The notes beneath the pieces were generated by a model that worked only from the letters and a program-made list of their open reading frames with translations, searched no databases and was not told the DNA's origin. A program made the translations under genes and the position numbers. From an uncultured Lachnospiraceae bacterium (GTDB lineage Bacteria > Bacillota > Clostridia > Lachnospirales > Lachnospiraceae), in the NCBI GenBank assembly GCA_910586605.1, contig CAJUJR010000078.1, forward strand, positions 1 through 13,131: a DNA stretch of 13,131 nt, read 5' to 3'. Below are positions 1 to 6,631 of this stretch, piece by piece. Every line of letters starts with the position of its first letter. Positions within the stretch are counted from its first letter, which is position 1.

Positions 1-51
1 GATATTTTTTATTTCCTTAAGTCCGGCTACGATTGGCTGTGAATAGTAACA
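1..51 (-). repeat. Left copy of a 51-bp inverted repeat
   Basis: Read on the minus strand, this stretch begins TGTTACTATTCACAGCC and ends AAATAAAAAATATC. It matches 13048-13098 on the plus strand at 47 of 51 positions, and all four differences are transitions. The two copies therefore face each other across the operon. The repeat may continue beyond the left edge of the window. Its inner boundary (position 51) is where the antiporter reading frame stops looking like its family. Confidence 0.9.
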
Positions 52-283
52 AAACACCATCCATTAAAAAAGCTTCTAAATTTATTTTATGGCAGTTATT
101 CAGTATCTCGACTACAGAAACAGAACAAACAACACTATTCACAAACAGTAATGCCATACTGATAATAATAGAAAACAACATCAGTGATATTTCATATGTA
201 AACCCTGTTACCTTTTCATTAAAATATCCAATAATCACTACTAACAGTAAAAGTACAACCGTATATACTAAGAACTGATTCAT
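17..283 (-). pseudogene. Truncated N-terminus of a cation:proton antiporter (NhaP/CPA1-like)
   Basis: An 88-codon frame begins MNQFLVYTVV, with a GGAG ribosome-binding site 6 bases before the ATG. An upstream in-frame ATG at 346 has no such site. Residues 3-20 and about 31-48 form two hydrophobic segments. The pattern of a GYFNEK loop, YEISLMLFS and a later FLMDGVL is what I know from the first helices of bacterial CPA1-type Na+/H+ antiporters, which are normally 400-600 residues long. Right after MDGVL the frame enters the 51-bp repeat and ends LLFTANRSRT-stop, which is not family-like. I infer a gene broken by insertion or recombination and no longer functional. The family call is moderately sure; the truncation is visible directly. 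Confidence 0.6.
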
Positions 284-357
284 ATTAATCTCCATTCCGC
301 TGCTTTTGACCGGCGGCACAACTAATCTTTCACACCCCCCCGCCACGCTTTTTCACT

Positions 358-486
358 TTAAATCCCTTTCGATTCTAACAATATCTCGTTAAGCTTTTCA
401 AGCAACCGGGAACACATTGCGCTTTTCAGAATATAAATTACATCTTTAGCCGGATAGGCCATACTCGGATGATACAAGCAAACTTA
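358..486 (-). pseudogene. Unidentified gene tail or remnant (about 42 codons)
   Basis: An open frame lies between an in-frame TAA (484-486) and a TAA at 358-360. It reads VCLYHPSMAYPAKDVIYILK, then SAMCSRLLEKLNEILLESKGI. The charged, helical C-terminal pattern looks like real protein, but there is no ribosome-binding site before the only ATG (462), and the upstream frame is closed. I do not recognise the family. It is probably the 3' end of a decayed gene that preceded the antiporter. A G7 run on the minus strand (335-341) follows it. Confidence 0.3.
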
Positions 487-560
487 CTCATCCTCACTTT
501 GCCTTTGCGAGAATAGAAAATCAGTTAGGCAGAGATATTGCTAATTGAATGCCAGAATAA

Positions 561-636
561 TATTACTAAAGCGGTTAAATATCGAACGAATTCTGACAAA
601 ATAAAATTCGTTCGATATTTAACCGCCTTAATAATA
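561..636. repeat. 34-bp inverted repeat forming a long hairpin
   Basis: The arms are 561-594 and 603-636, with an 8-base loop (595-602). The central 23 positions, including GCGGTTAAATATCGAACG, are identical. The three arm differences fall so that a minus-strand RNA would have only G-U wobbles and no mismatch. The hairpin begins 19 bases after the stop of the ORF at 656-883, so it could end that transcript, but the expected U-run is weak. A small palindromic repeat or MITE-like element is the alternative. Confidence 0.85.
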
Positions 637-655
637 ACCTGCTTTGTTAATGATA

Positions 656-883
656 TCAAAAGTACTTTTTAACAAGCTGTTCATACATCTTAGTATCAAA
701 CTGCACCATAAAGGGTGTGCCTTCAGGGCTAAAGAAAACACCATATCCATTGGGTAAAATATGTACAACTTCCTTAACTCCATACCAATCATGGCATAAT
801 GTTTCTCTATCTTTTCCTTCTCCCGGAAATGCAGGATAAAATTGCGCGGAACGATAACAACCTTCTCCCATAAGAGAACTCAT
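656..883 (-). CDS. Small hypothetical protein, 75 aa
   Basis: I do not recognise this protein. It is hydrophilic, with no membrane segment or signal peptide. Its second half, with WYGVKEVVHILPNGYGVFF and SPEGTPFMVQFD, looks like a compact alternating beta-rich domain. Its ATG overlaps the stop of the preceding frame as ATGA (880-883), but no Shine-Dalgarno lies at the normal distance. A GGGAGGAG sits at 912-919, too far upstream and facing an ATT rather than an ATG. Because the preceding gene appears frameshifted, the overlap may be accidental. The ORF could be an expressed small gene, a fragment that has lost its original start, or a remnant like its neighbours. Confidence 0.4.
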   Translation of the reverse strand: MSSLMGEGCYRSAQFYPAFPGEGKDRETLCHDWYGVKEVVHILPNGYGVFFSPEGTPFMVQFDTKMYEQLVKKYF

Positions 884-1443
884 AATCTAACGTGCGCCCG
901 AAATAAAATTTCTCCTCCCAAAACCACAGAGTAGCTTATAACATGTTTAAAAACTTGCCTGTCTCTCAAATCTGCAACGAATACCATAAAAAACCTGAAA
1001 CATTTCTGTTCTTCTAAAACAGAACTCTTCATTTTTTCTAATCTCCTTTTTCCAACCCTTTTATCCAACACCGCTAACATGCGAACCAGCATATTTTCAC
1101 TTGTCAGGCTTTGTTCTATACTCTGGTTATCAAACTCATGAAACGCCTCATAAAAGCGCCTTTGGTCAAACTGCCCATACTTAACAGCAGTATTATCCAT
1201 AAAAGGAAATTCATTTTTTAATCTAATTTCCAGGGTTTCATCTTCCGGTAAGAGGCTGGCTTTACTCCACTGTTCACAATAACTTCCGGATATAATTTCT
1301 TTTCCATCCAGCAGAATTGCCGCTCTGCCTTCATGATCGGGGCATTTACTATATGATGTAGCAAAGTATTGAATATGCCCTCTTAAAGAATATGCAAGAT
1401 ATTCATTTTCTAATTTATCTCGTATTTTCGACCATCTGCGCAT
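880..1443 (-). pseudogene. SF0329-family protein with a probable C-terminal frameshift
   Basis: The start is secure: a perfect AAGGAGG lies 8 bases before the ATG, and a closer ATG at 1447 is out of frame. The N-terminus (RRWSKIRDKLE, then YFATSYSKCPDHEGR and LLDGKEI) and the segment at residues 104-134 (FDNQSIEQSL, then LAVLDKRVGKRRLEKM) match what I recall of the SF0329 family, whose function is unknown to me. That family ends soon after with a motif like FYELR. Here the open frame instead runs on with an atypical tail, while the next frame, from about 1009, reads EMFQVFYGIRCRFERQASF and stops at 947. I infer a one-base deletion (or equivalent) near 1009. The gene lies just past the secY terminator, and no separate promoter is evident. 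Confidence 0.6.
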
Positions 1444-1470
1444 ACATTATACCTCCTTAGGAACTGTAAA

Positions 1471-1516
1471 TAAGAAAAAGCAGATATCTCCCAATATAGG
1501 ACAAATACCTGCTTTT
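1471..1516 (-). terminator. Rho-independent terminator after secY
   Basis: On the minus strand, AAAAGCAGGTAT (1516-1505) pairs with ATATCTGCTTTT (1487-1476). This is a 12-bp stem with one G-T wobble, and the sequence continues as TTTTTCTTATTT. It lies 36 bases beyond the secY stop and ends the ribosomal operon here. The plus-strand reading also ends CTTTTATT, so weak two-way activity is possible. Confidence 0.85.
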
Positions 1517-1552
1517 ATTCCATGCCAGTTTCCAGAACCTTTCAACAGTTCC

Positions 1553-2890
1553 TTAATCACTGATAAACCCTTTATAATGACGAATCAGCATCTGTGATTC
1601 AATCTGTTTTAATGTTTCCAACACAACACCTACAATAATAATCATAGACGTGCCGCTAAAGGAAACATCTGCGCCGAATGCCCCCGAGAAAAAGATTGGG
1701 ACAACTGCAACAACCACCAGGCCAAGCGCGCCAATAAATACAATGCTATTCAATACCTTAGTAAGGTAATCAATCGTTGGCTTACCAGGACGTATTCCCG
1801 GGATAAAACCACCCTGCTTTTTCATATTCATGGAAATTTCCTGTGGGTTAAACGTAATGGATGTGTAGAAATATGCGAAGAAAATTAAGAGAACTACATA
1901 AATCACCAATCCTAACGTATACTTAAACTCACCAAAGCTGTCAAAATTACACCATGAATTCTGATTTAACACCTTTAAAATCTTCTGGCCAATAGAAGCT
2001 CCAGCTCCAGAAGCAGGCTGTACGCCTGCAAAACCTGCAATTACAATTGGCATCTGGAACAGGGAACCAGCAAAAATAACAGGGATTACACCTGCGGTAT
2101 TTACTTTCAGAGGAATATGGGAGGACTGGCCTCCAACAAGTTTCCTGCCCTGTGTTTTCTTGGAATACTGCACGTTAATCCTTCTCTCACCATCTGACAA
2201 GACAATAATAAATACCACCATGCCAATGATAACAGCAAGGATAATAATCGCTGCTAACAAACCATTTGTAACGTTAGATGCACCCGATATAAATTTCTCA
2301 TACAGGCCAATCATGTCTTCTGGCATACGGGAAACAATGTTATAAAGAAGGATGATAGAAATACCATTTCCAACACCTTTCTCGGTAACCTGTTCACCCA
2401 ACCACATTAAAAATGCAGAACCTGCTGTTAATGATACAACAATTACAGATATGGAAGTAAACGATACGCCCTCTGTCAAATAACCTGCATTGCCGAACCC
2501 AATTGCCATTGCAGCACTTTCTACTACTGCTAGGACAATGGATACATATCTCGTATATTCTGCAATTTTCTTCCTACCTTCCTCGCCGTCTTTATGAAGT
2601 TCTTCCAGGCGTGGAATCGCAATTGTTAAAAGCTGCAAAATAATGGAAGCTGTGATATATGGTGTAATATTCAAAGCAAAGATTGACATCTGCGAGAATG
2701 AGCCACCTGTTAACTGGTTAAAAAAGTCAAGTGAATTATTCTGCGCAAACCACTCTGAAATGACTGTTGCATCTACGCCGGGTACCGGAAGCTGACAACC
2801 GATACGGACAATAATCAGCACAAGAAAAGTATATACAATCTTTTTTCTAAGATCCTTTATCTTAAATGCATTGCGCACAGTTTCAAACAT
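1553..2890 (-). CDS. secY: Protein translocase subunit SecY
   Basis: SecY is the membrane channel of the Sec translocon: it carries unfolded secreted proteins across the cytoplasmic membrane and inserts membrane proteins, working with SecE, SecG, SecA and the ribosome. The 445-residue product is normal length and has the expected ten hydrophobic segments, the first at about residues 18-36. Family landmarks are visible: the pore and plug region near residues 70-100 (ALNITPYITASIILQLL), GVGNGISIILLYNI (172-185), the basic RRINVQ cytosolic loop (236-241), NTAGVIPVIFAGSL (264-277) and the GGFIPGIRPGKPT loop (360-372) that contacts SecA and the ribosome. The ATG lies 2 bases after the rplO stop, and its GAGG site is inside rplO. 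It is the last gene before the terminator; adk, usual next in Firmicutes, is missing. Confidence 0.98.
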   Translation of the reverse strand: MFETVRNAFKIKDLRKKIVYTFLVLIIVRIGCQLPVPGVDATVISEWFAQNNSLDFFNQLTGGSFSQMSIFALNITPYITASIILQLLTIAIPRLEELHKDGEEGRKKIAEYTRYVSIVLAVVESAAMAIGFGNAGYLTEGVSFTSISVIVVSLTAGSAFLMWLGEQVTEKGVGNGISIILLYNIVSRMPEDMIGLYEKFISGASNVTNGLLAAIIILAVIIGMVVFIIVLSDGERRINVQYSKKTQGRKLVGGQSSHIPLKVNTAGVIPVIFAGSLFQMPIVIAGFAGVQPASGAGASIGQKILKVLNQNSWCNFDSFGEFKYTLGLVIYVVLLIFFAYFYTSITFNPQEISMNMKKQGGFIPGIRPGKPTIDYLTKVLNSIVFIGALGLVVVAVVPIFFSGAFGADVSFSGTSMIIIVGVVLETLKQIESQMLIRHYKGFISD

Positions 2891-2892
2891 GA

Positions 2893-3333
2893 TCAGATCA
2901 CCTCAGCTTTTCCACCAAGAGCTTCAATCTTTTCCGCTGCACTCTTGCTGAATGCATCGACCTGAACCGTAAGCTTTTTGGTTAATTCTCCATTTCCGAG
3001 TATCTTAACTCCGTCCTTCGGATTTCTGATGATTCCTTTGTCCATAAGTGCTTCAACTGTTACAACATCGCCATCGTTAAACTTTTCCAGCCTGTCTACA
3101 TTAATTGCAACAATCTCCTTAGAGTTGATATTTGTAAATCCTCTCTTTGGAAGACGCATATAAAGTGGTAACTGGCCACCTTCAAAACCTGGACGTGGTG
3201 CGCCGGAACGTGCCTTCTGGCCTTTATGCCCCTTACCTGCTGTCTTGCCATTTCCTGAGCCATGTCCACGGCCTCTCCTGAAATTATTGCTCTGTTTTGA
3301 ACCCTTTGCAGGACTTAACGTTGATAAATTCAT
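2893..3333 (-). CDS. rplO: 50S ribosomal protein L15
   Basis: L15 is a late-assembly large-subunit protein whose extended N-terminal arm threads through 23S rRNA. The product is 146 residues, the usual length. The Gly/Arg/Lys-rich arm is clear at residues 18-44 (FRRGRGHGSGNGKTAGKG onward), followed by PGFEGGQLPLYMRLPKRGF and a globular C-terminal half. I chose the ATG at 3333, which has GGAGG 7 bases upstream. The longer frame from 3363 would overlap rpmD and lacks support. The gene starts 16 bases after rpmD and ends 2 bases before secY. Confidence 0.97.
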   Translation of the reverse strand: MNLSTLSPAKGSKQSNNFRRGRGHGSGNGKTAGKGHKGQKARSGAPRPGFEGGQLPLYMRLPKRGFTNINSKEIVAINVDRLEKFNDGDVVTVEALMDKGIIRNPKDGVKILGNGELTKKLTVQVDAFSKSAAEKIEALGGKAEVI

Positions 3334-3349
3334 TGTTTCACCTCCAATC

Positions 3350-3532
3350 CTAGATTTCCTCAACCTTTACAAGATGTCTTACATGCCACACCATACCTTT
3401 TACAGCATCATTGTTCGGCAATTCAACTGATTTACCAATCTTTTTCAGGCCTAACGCCTCAACTGTTTTGCGGTGTTTCGGAATGGCACCAATTGTGGAC
3501 TTTACTAAAGTAATTTTTAACTTATCTGCCAT
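3350..3532 (-). CDS. rpmD: 50S ribosomal protein L30
   Basis: L30 is a small one-domain protein on the large subunit near 5S rRNA. The 60-residue product has the family pattern: LKITLVKSTIGAIPKHRKTV at residues 5-24, then the GLKKIGKSVEL beta segment and a C-terminal helix and strand ending HVRHLVKVEEI. The start ATG is preceded by an AAGAGAGG site. It lies 17 bases after rpsE and 16 before rplO, the standard spc order. L30 is absent from some bacterial lineages, so its presence here is informative but not unusual. Confidence 0.96.
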   Translation of the reverse strand: MADKLKITLVKSTIGAIPKHRKTVEALGLKKIGKSVELPNNDAVKGMVWHVRHLVKVEEI

Positions 3533-3549
3533 AATTAAACCTCTCTTCC

Positions 3550-4059
3550 TTAGCTTAAAAGCTCTTCCAAAGAAATTCCGCGGGCCTTTGCCACTTCTTC
3601 CGGTGTCTTCAGATTTTTAAGGCCTTCAATTGCTGCAAGCACAACATTCTGCTTATTGTTTGAGCCAAGTGATTTTGTACGGATATTCTTATATCCTGCA
3701 AGCTCAAGCACAGAACGGACAGGACCACCAGCGATAATTCCTGTACCTTCTGGAGCCTTCTTGATTAATACAGAAGCGCTGCCAAATTTTCCTGTAAAAT
3801 CATGTGGTACGCTGCCATTGTCATCCCTAGGAACCTCTACCAGCTTCTTTGTAGCTTCTTCTTTTCCCTTACGGATTGCTTCCGGAATCTCAGTAGCTTT
3901 ACCAAGCCCTACGCCCACATGCCCGTTTTTATCGCCAACTACTACTAATGCAGTAAATCTCATATTACGTCCACCTTTAACAACCTTGGTAACACGCTTA
4001 ATCGTTACTACATTATCTTCCAGCTCTAAATTGCTGGCATCAATAATTGTACGTTTCAT
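3550..4059 (-). CDS. rpsE: 30S ribosomal protein S5
   Basis: S5 sits at the back of the small subunit near the mRNA entry channel and contributes to decoding accuracy. The 169-residue product has the S5 N-terminal double-stranded-RNA-binding-like domain (residues about 15-78), with the loop KRVTKVVKGGRNMRF (21-35) where spectinomycin-resistance changes occur in other bacteria. VGDKNGHVGVGLGKA follows at 41-55, then the C-terminal domain with GSASVLIKKAPEGTGIIAGG. The loop carries no obvious deletion. AGGAGG lies 10 bases before the ATG. The 69-base spacer before it holds a stem-loop. Confidence 0.98.
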   Translation of the reverse strand: MKRTIIDASNLELEDNVVTIKRVTKVVKGGRNMRFTALVVVGDKNGHVGVGLGKATEIPEAIRKGKEEATKKLVEVPRDDNGSVPHDFTGKFGSASVLIKKAPEGTGIIAGGPVRSVLELAGYKNIRTKSLGSNNKQNVVLAAIEGLKNLKTPEEVAKARGISLEELLS

Positions 4060-4085
4060 GAGTTGTTTTCCTCCTATAATAATTG

Positions 4086-4115
4086 ATTATCGGTTGAAAA
4101 AGCAGTTCCGATAAT
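4086..4115 (-). other. Intercistronic stem-loop before rpsE
   Basis: Between rplR and rpsE, the minus-strand ATTATCGG pairs perfectly with CCGATAAT. The stem is 8 bp with a 14-base loop. No U-run follows, and the rpsE ribosome-binding site comes about 18 bases later. It is not a terminator. RNA processing, stability or protein binding are possible roles. Confidence 0.6.
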
Positions 4116-4128
4116 ATCTGTGAGTCCA

Positions 4129-4497
4129 TTAGAACTCCAAACCTGCTTCCCTTGCTGCTTCTGCTAAAGCTTTTACTTTACCCTGATATATGAAACCGCC
4201 GCGATCAAAGACAACGCTCTTAATACCTTTCTCCAATGCCCTCTTTGCAATTACTTCACCAACTTTTGAAGCTGCCTCTACATTGTTTGTTTTTGCTAAG
4301 CCTGCATTGACATCCTCCTGGAGGGTGGATGCTGAAACTAAAGTATTACCAACCGTATCATCAATAATCTGAGCGTACATATGATTATTACTTCTAAATA
4401 CAGCTAAACGCGGTCTCTCGGCTGTACCGGAAAGACGATTACGAACTTTCATGTGTTTTTTCACACGAACTTCTACCCTTGACTGTTTTTTAATCAT
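4129..4497 (-). CDS. rplR: 50S ribosomal protein L18
   Basis: L18 binds 5S rRNA and, with L5, docks it in the central protuberance of the large subunit. The 122-residue product shows the basic disordered N-terminus (KKQSRVEVRVKKHMKVRNRL), then GTAERPRLAVFRSNNHMYAQIIDD at about 24-47, and the C-terminal VFDRGGFIYQGKVKALAEAARE. All are standard family elements. An AGGAG lies 10 bases before the ATG. It follows rplF by 19 bases. Confidence 0.98.
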   Translation of the reverse strand: MIKKQSRVEVRVKKHMKVRNRLSGTAERPRLAVFRSNNHMYAQIIDDTVGNTLVSASTLQEDVNAGLAKTNNVEAASKVGEVIAKRALEKGIKSVVFDRGGFIYQGKVKALAEAAREAGLEF

Positions 4498-4516
4498 CGT
4501 ATTTTCACTCCTTTAA

Positions 4517-5059
4517 TTATTTTTTACCTGTCTTACCAACTTTACGTCTAATAACTTCATCAGCATACTTGATACCCTTGCCCTTATATGGTTCCGGAGA
4601 CCTTTTCTCTCTGATTTCAGCAGCGTATTGGCCAACTTTTTCTTTATCAATTCCCTTTACGATAATCTTGTTCTGCCCTTCCACAATTACTTCAAGATCA
4701 TCTGGGTCTTCCATCTCTACCGGATGGGAATATCCAAGAGAAAGCACCAAAGTCTTTCCCTTCTTCTGAGCCCTGTAACCAACGCCGTTTACTTCAAGTT
4801 CTTTTGCATAACCATCTGTAACGCCAACCACCATGTTATTGATAAGGGTTCTTGTCAGACCATGTAAAGATTTCATTTTCTTTAAATCATTTGGGCGGGA
4901 AACAATAATCTCCTCCCCTTCCCTTTTGATTTCCATTTCCGCAGGAAGAACTCTTTCCAGAGTTCCCTTTGGTCCTTTTACAGTCACTTTATTATTTTCT
5001 GCAATATCAACAGTTACTCCTGCTGGTACCGCGATAGGCATTCTTCCAATTCGTGACAT
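4517..5059 (-). CDS. rplF: 50S ribosomal protein L6
   Basis: L6 binds 23S rRNA near the GTPase-associated centre and the sarcin-ricin loop. The 180-residue product begins MSRIGRMPIAVPAGV and contains the two tandem L6 domains. The second ends in the conserved RSPEPYKGKGIKY (about 152-164) and a basic tail, VIRRKVGKTGKK. I chose the ATG at 5059 because GGAGG lies 8 bases before it; the upstream ATG at 5074 starts inside that region. Length is normal. A 73-base spacer separates it from rpsH. Confidence 0.98.
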   Translation of the reverse strand: MSRIGRMPIAVPAGVTVDIAENNKVTVKGPKGTLERVLPAEMEIKREGEEIIVSRPNDLKKMKSLHGLTRTLINNMVVGVTDGYAKELEVNGVGYRAQKKGKTLVLSLGYSHPVEMEDPDDLEVIVEGQNKIIVKGIDKEKVGQYAAEIREKRSPEPYKGKGIKYADEVIRRKVGKTGKK

Positions 5060-5132
5060 GCCGTGCACCTCCATATTCTGGTATTCTATTTACCGGATTC
5101 CGAACTATGGCTGGAACTGCATTTGTACAGGA

Positions 5133-5534
5133 TTACCATACAAACGCAAGTACCTCGCCGCCAACATTTTCTTTTCTTGCTTCCTTGTCTGTCATAACAC
5201 CTTTGTTTGTTGAAACAATGGCAATACCCAGGCCCCCAAGAACCCGTGGAAGATCATCTTTTCCAGCATAAACGCGCAGTCCTGGCTTAGAGATTCTCTT
5301 TAAACCTGTAATAATTTTGTCATTTTTGTCTGCGCCGTATTTTAATGTAATATGAATCATCTTGATACCATCAACGTCAATCATATCGAATTTCCTGATA
5401 TACCCTTCTTTTAAAAGGATTTCTGCAATCGAAACCTTCATCTTTGAGCTGGGTACATCTACTGTATCATGCTTTGCAGTATTCGCATTACGGATTCTTG
5501 TAAGCATATCTGCAATAGGATCGCTCGTCATCAT
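5133..5534 (-). CDS. rpsH: 30S ribosomal protein S8
   Basis: S8 binds the central domain of 16S rRNA early in assembly. In Escherichia coli it is the translational repressor of the spc operon; whether that holds here is unknown. The 133-residue product has the N-terminal domain MLTRIRNANTAKHDTVDVPSSKMK (10-33). Its C-terminal RNA-binding domain contains SKPGLRVYAGKDDLP, then VLGGLGIAIVSTNKGVMTDKEA and the conserved GGEVLAFVW end. AAGGAGG lies 10 bases before the first of two adjacent ATG codons (5534); the second ATG is a less likely alternative. Confidence 0.98.
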   Translation of the reverse strand: MMTSDPIADMLTRIRNANTAKHDTVDVPSSKMKVSIAEILLKEGYIRKFDMIDVDGIKMIHITLKYGADKNDKIITGLKRISKPGLRVYAGKDDLPRVLGGLGIAIVSTNKGVMTDKEARKENVGGEVLAFVW

Positions 5535-5549
5535 CTTAGTTTTACCTCC

Positions 5550-5735
5550 TTACCAGCTTGCTTTCTTCACACCTGGAATCTGTCCTTTATAAGCTAACTC
5601 ACGGAAGCAGATTCTGCATATTCCGTATTTTCTTAAATAAGCATGTGGACGACCACAAATTCTGCAACGGCTGTATTCCCTTGTAGAAAATTTAGCTTTC
5701 CGCTGCTGCTTTACTTTCATAGAAGTCTTAGCCAT
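5550..5735 (-). CDS. rpsN: 30S ribosomal protein S14, zinc-binding type (S14Z)
   Basis: S14 sits in the head of the small subunit close to S3, S10 and S19. The 61-residue product is the short, zinc-ribbon form (type Z), with cysteines at 24, 27, 40 and 43 (CRIC and CRIC pairs) and the typical C-terminus YKGQIPGVKKASW. All four ligands are intact. In Firmicutes a zinc-free longer paralogue is often made under zinc limitation, but none is in this window. The gene lies between rplE and rpsH, the standard site. Confidence 0.98.
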   Translation of the reverse strand: MAKTSMKVKQQRKAKFSTREYSRCRICGRPHAYLRKYGICRICFRELAYKGQIPGVKKASW

Positions 5736-5747
5736 GAAATTCCCTCC

Positions 5748-6287
5748 TTATTTCTTAAAAGGCATACCGAACTGTGCCAATAATTCACGAGCCTCTTCAT
5801 CAGTTTTTGCAGTTGTAACTACAATAATATCCATACCCCTGATTTTATCTACTTTGTCATATTCAATTTCAGGGAATATCAACTGCTCCCTGATACCAAG
5901 TGCATAATTGCCTCTTCCGTCAAATGCGTTCGGGTTGACACCTCTAAAGTCACGTACACGAGGTAAGGCAAGATTTACAAGACGGTCCAGGAATTCATAC
6001 ATCCTTTCCCCCCTCAAAGTTACCTTACAGCCAATTGGCATCCCCTCTCTGAGCTTGAAATTTGCAATAGAATGCTTCGCTTTCGTTGGTACAGCTTTCT
6101 GGCCTGTAATAATTTCCAACTCTGCCATAGCTGCATCAAGAATCTTAGAATTTTCTTTTGCCTCGCCAATACCCATATTGACAACAATCTTTTCAAGCTT
6201 AGGCACCTGCATAACGTTTTTATATCCAAACTTTTTCATCATAGCGCCAATGATATCATTCTGATAAGTTTCTTTTAAACGAGTCAA
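5748..6287 (-). CDS. rplE: 50S ribosomal protein L5 (TTG start)
   Basis: L5 binds 5S rRNA and contacts the P-site tRNA from the central protuberance. The 179-residue product is normal, with MKKFGYKNVMQVPKLEKIVVNMGIGEA (17-43), LRGERMYEFLDRLVNLALPRVRDFRG and a C-terminal DIIVVTTAKTDEEARELL. The start codon is TTG: GGAGG lies 9 bases upstream, and the frame TTG-ACT-CGT-TTA gives the expected MTRLKETY start. No ATG occurs before residue 16. TTG is rare for such a highly expressed protein and may lower its initiation rate. Confidence 0.97.
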   Translation of the reverse strand: MTRLKETYQNDIIGAMMKKFGYKNVMQVPKLEKIVVNMGIGEAKENSKILDAAMAELEIITGQKAVPTKAKHSIANFKLREGMPIGCKVTLRGERMYEFLDRLVNLALPRVRDFRGVNPNAFDGRGNYALGIREQLIFPEIEYDKVDKIRGMDIIVVTTAKTDEEARELLAQFGMPFKK

Positions 6288-6310
6288 CGTATTATTCCTC
6301 CTTTCCGAAA

Positions 6311-6619
6311 TTAGTCAATCACTTCACCAGTTGCTTTTGCATAACGAACTTTCTTTCCGCCTTCAATCTTAAATCCAACACGGGAAGCTTTTCCTTTGCT
6401 AACATACATAACGTTAGATGCATCGATAGGGGCAGACTGCTGCACAATCCCGCCCTGTGGATTTGCCTGGCTTGGCTTTGCATGCTTAGTAACCTGGTTA
6501 ATACCTTCAATAATAAGCTTACCGCCTTTTACTACAGATGTTACTTTGCCTTCCCTACCTTTATCTTTACCTGCGATAACCTTTACCATATCGCCCTTTT
6601 TAATCTTGCTGGTTGCCAC
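6311..6619 (-). CDS. rplX: 50S ribosomal protein L24 (GTG start)
   Basis: L24 is an assembly-initiator protein that binds the 5' domain of 23S rRNA. The 102-residue product carries a clear KOW motif (residues 8-34: KGDMVKVIAGKDKGREGKV), then VKGGKLIIEGINQVTKHAKPS and the VGFKIEGGKKVRYAKATGEVID end. The start is GTG, 7 bases after GGAGG. No ATG start fits the family N-terminus MATSKIKKGD. It is 12 bases downstream of rplN. Confidence 0.97.
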   Translation of the reverse strand: MATSKIKKGDMVKVIAGKDKGREGKVTSVVKGGKLIIEGINQVTKHAKPSQANPQGGIVQQSAPIDASNVMYVSKGKASRVGFKIEGGKKVRYAKATGEVID

Positions 6620-6631
6620 AATGACACCTCC

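Noticed and set aside
335..341. G7 run (minus strand) as a phase-variation tract for the antiporter
   Set aside because: It lies upstream of the supported start codon and the gene is already truncated, so slippage would have no clear effect.
575..622. SOS-box-like CGAAC/GTTCG pair in the long hairpin
   Set aside because: The half-sites are not spaced as in a Firmicute LexA site; they are simply parts of the 34-bp inverted repeat.
1444..1449. TATAAT overlapping the start of the SF0329-family gene
   Set aside because: No -35 box upstream, and a transcript starting there would lack the ribosome-binding site.
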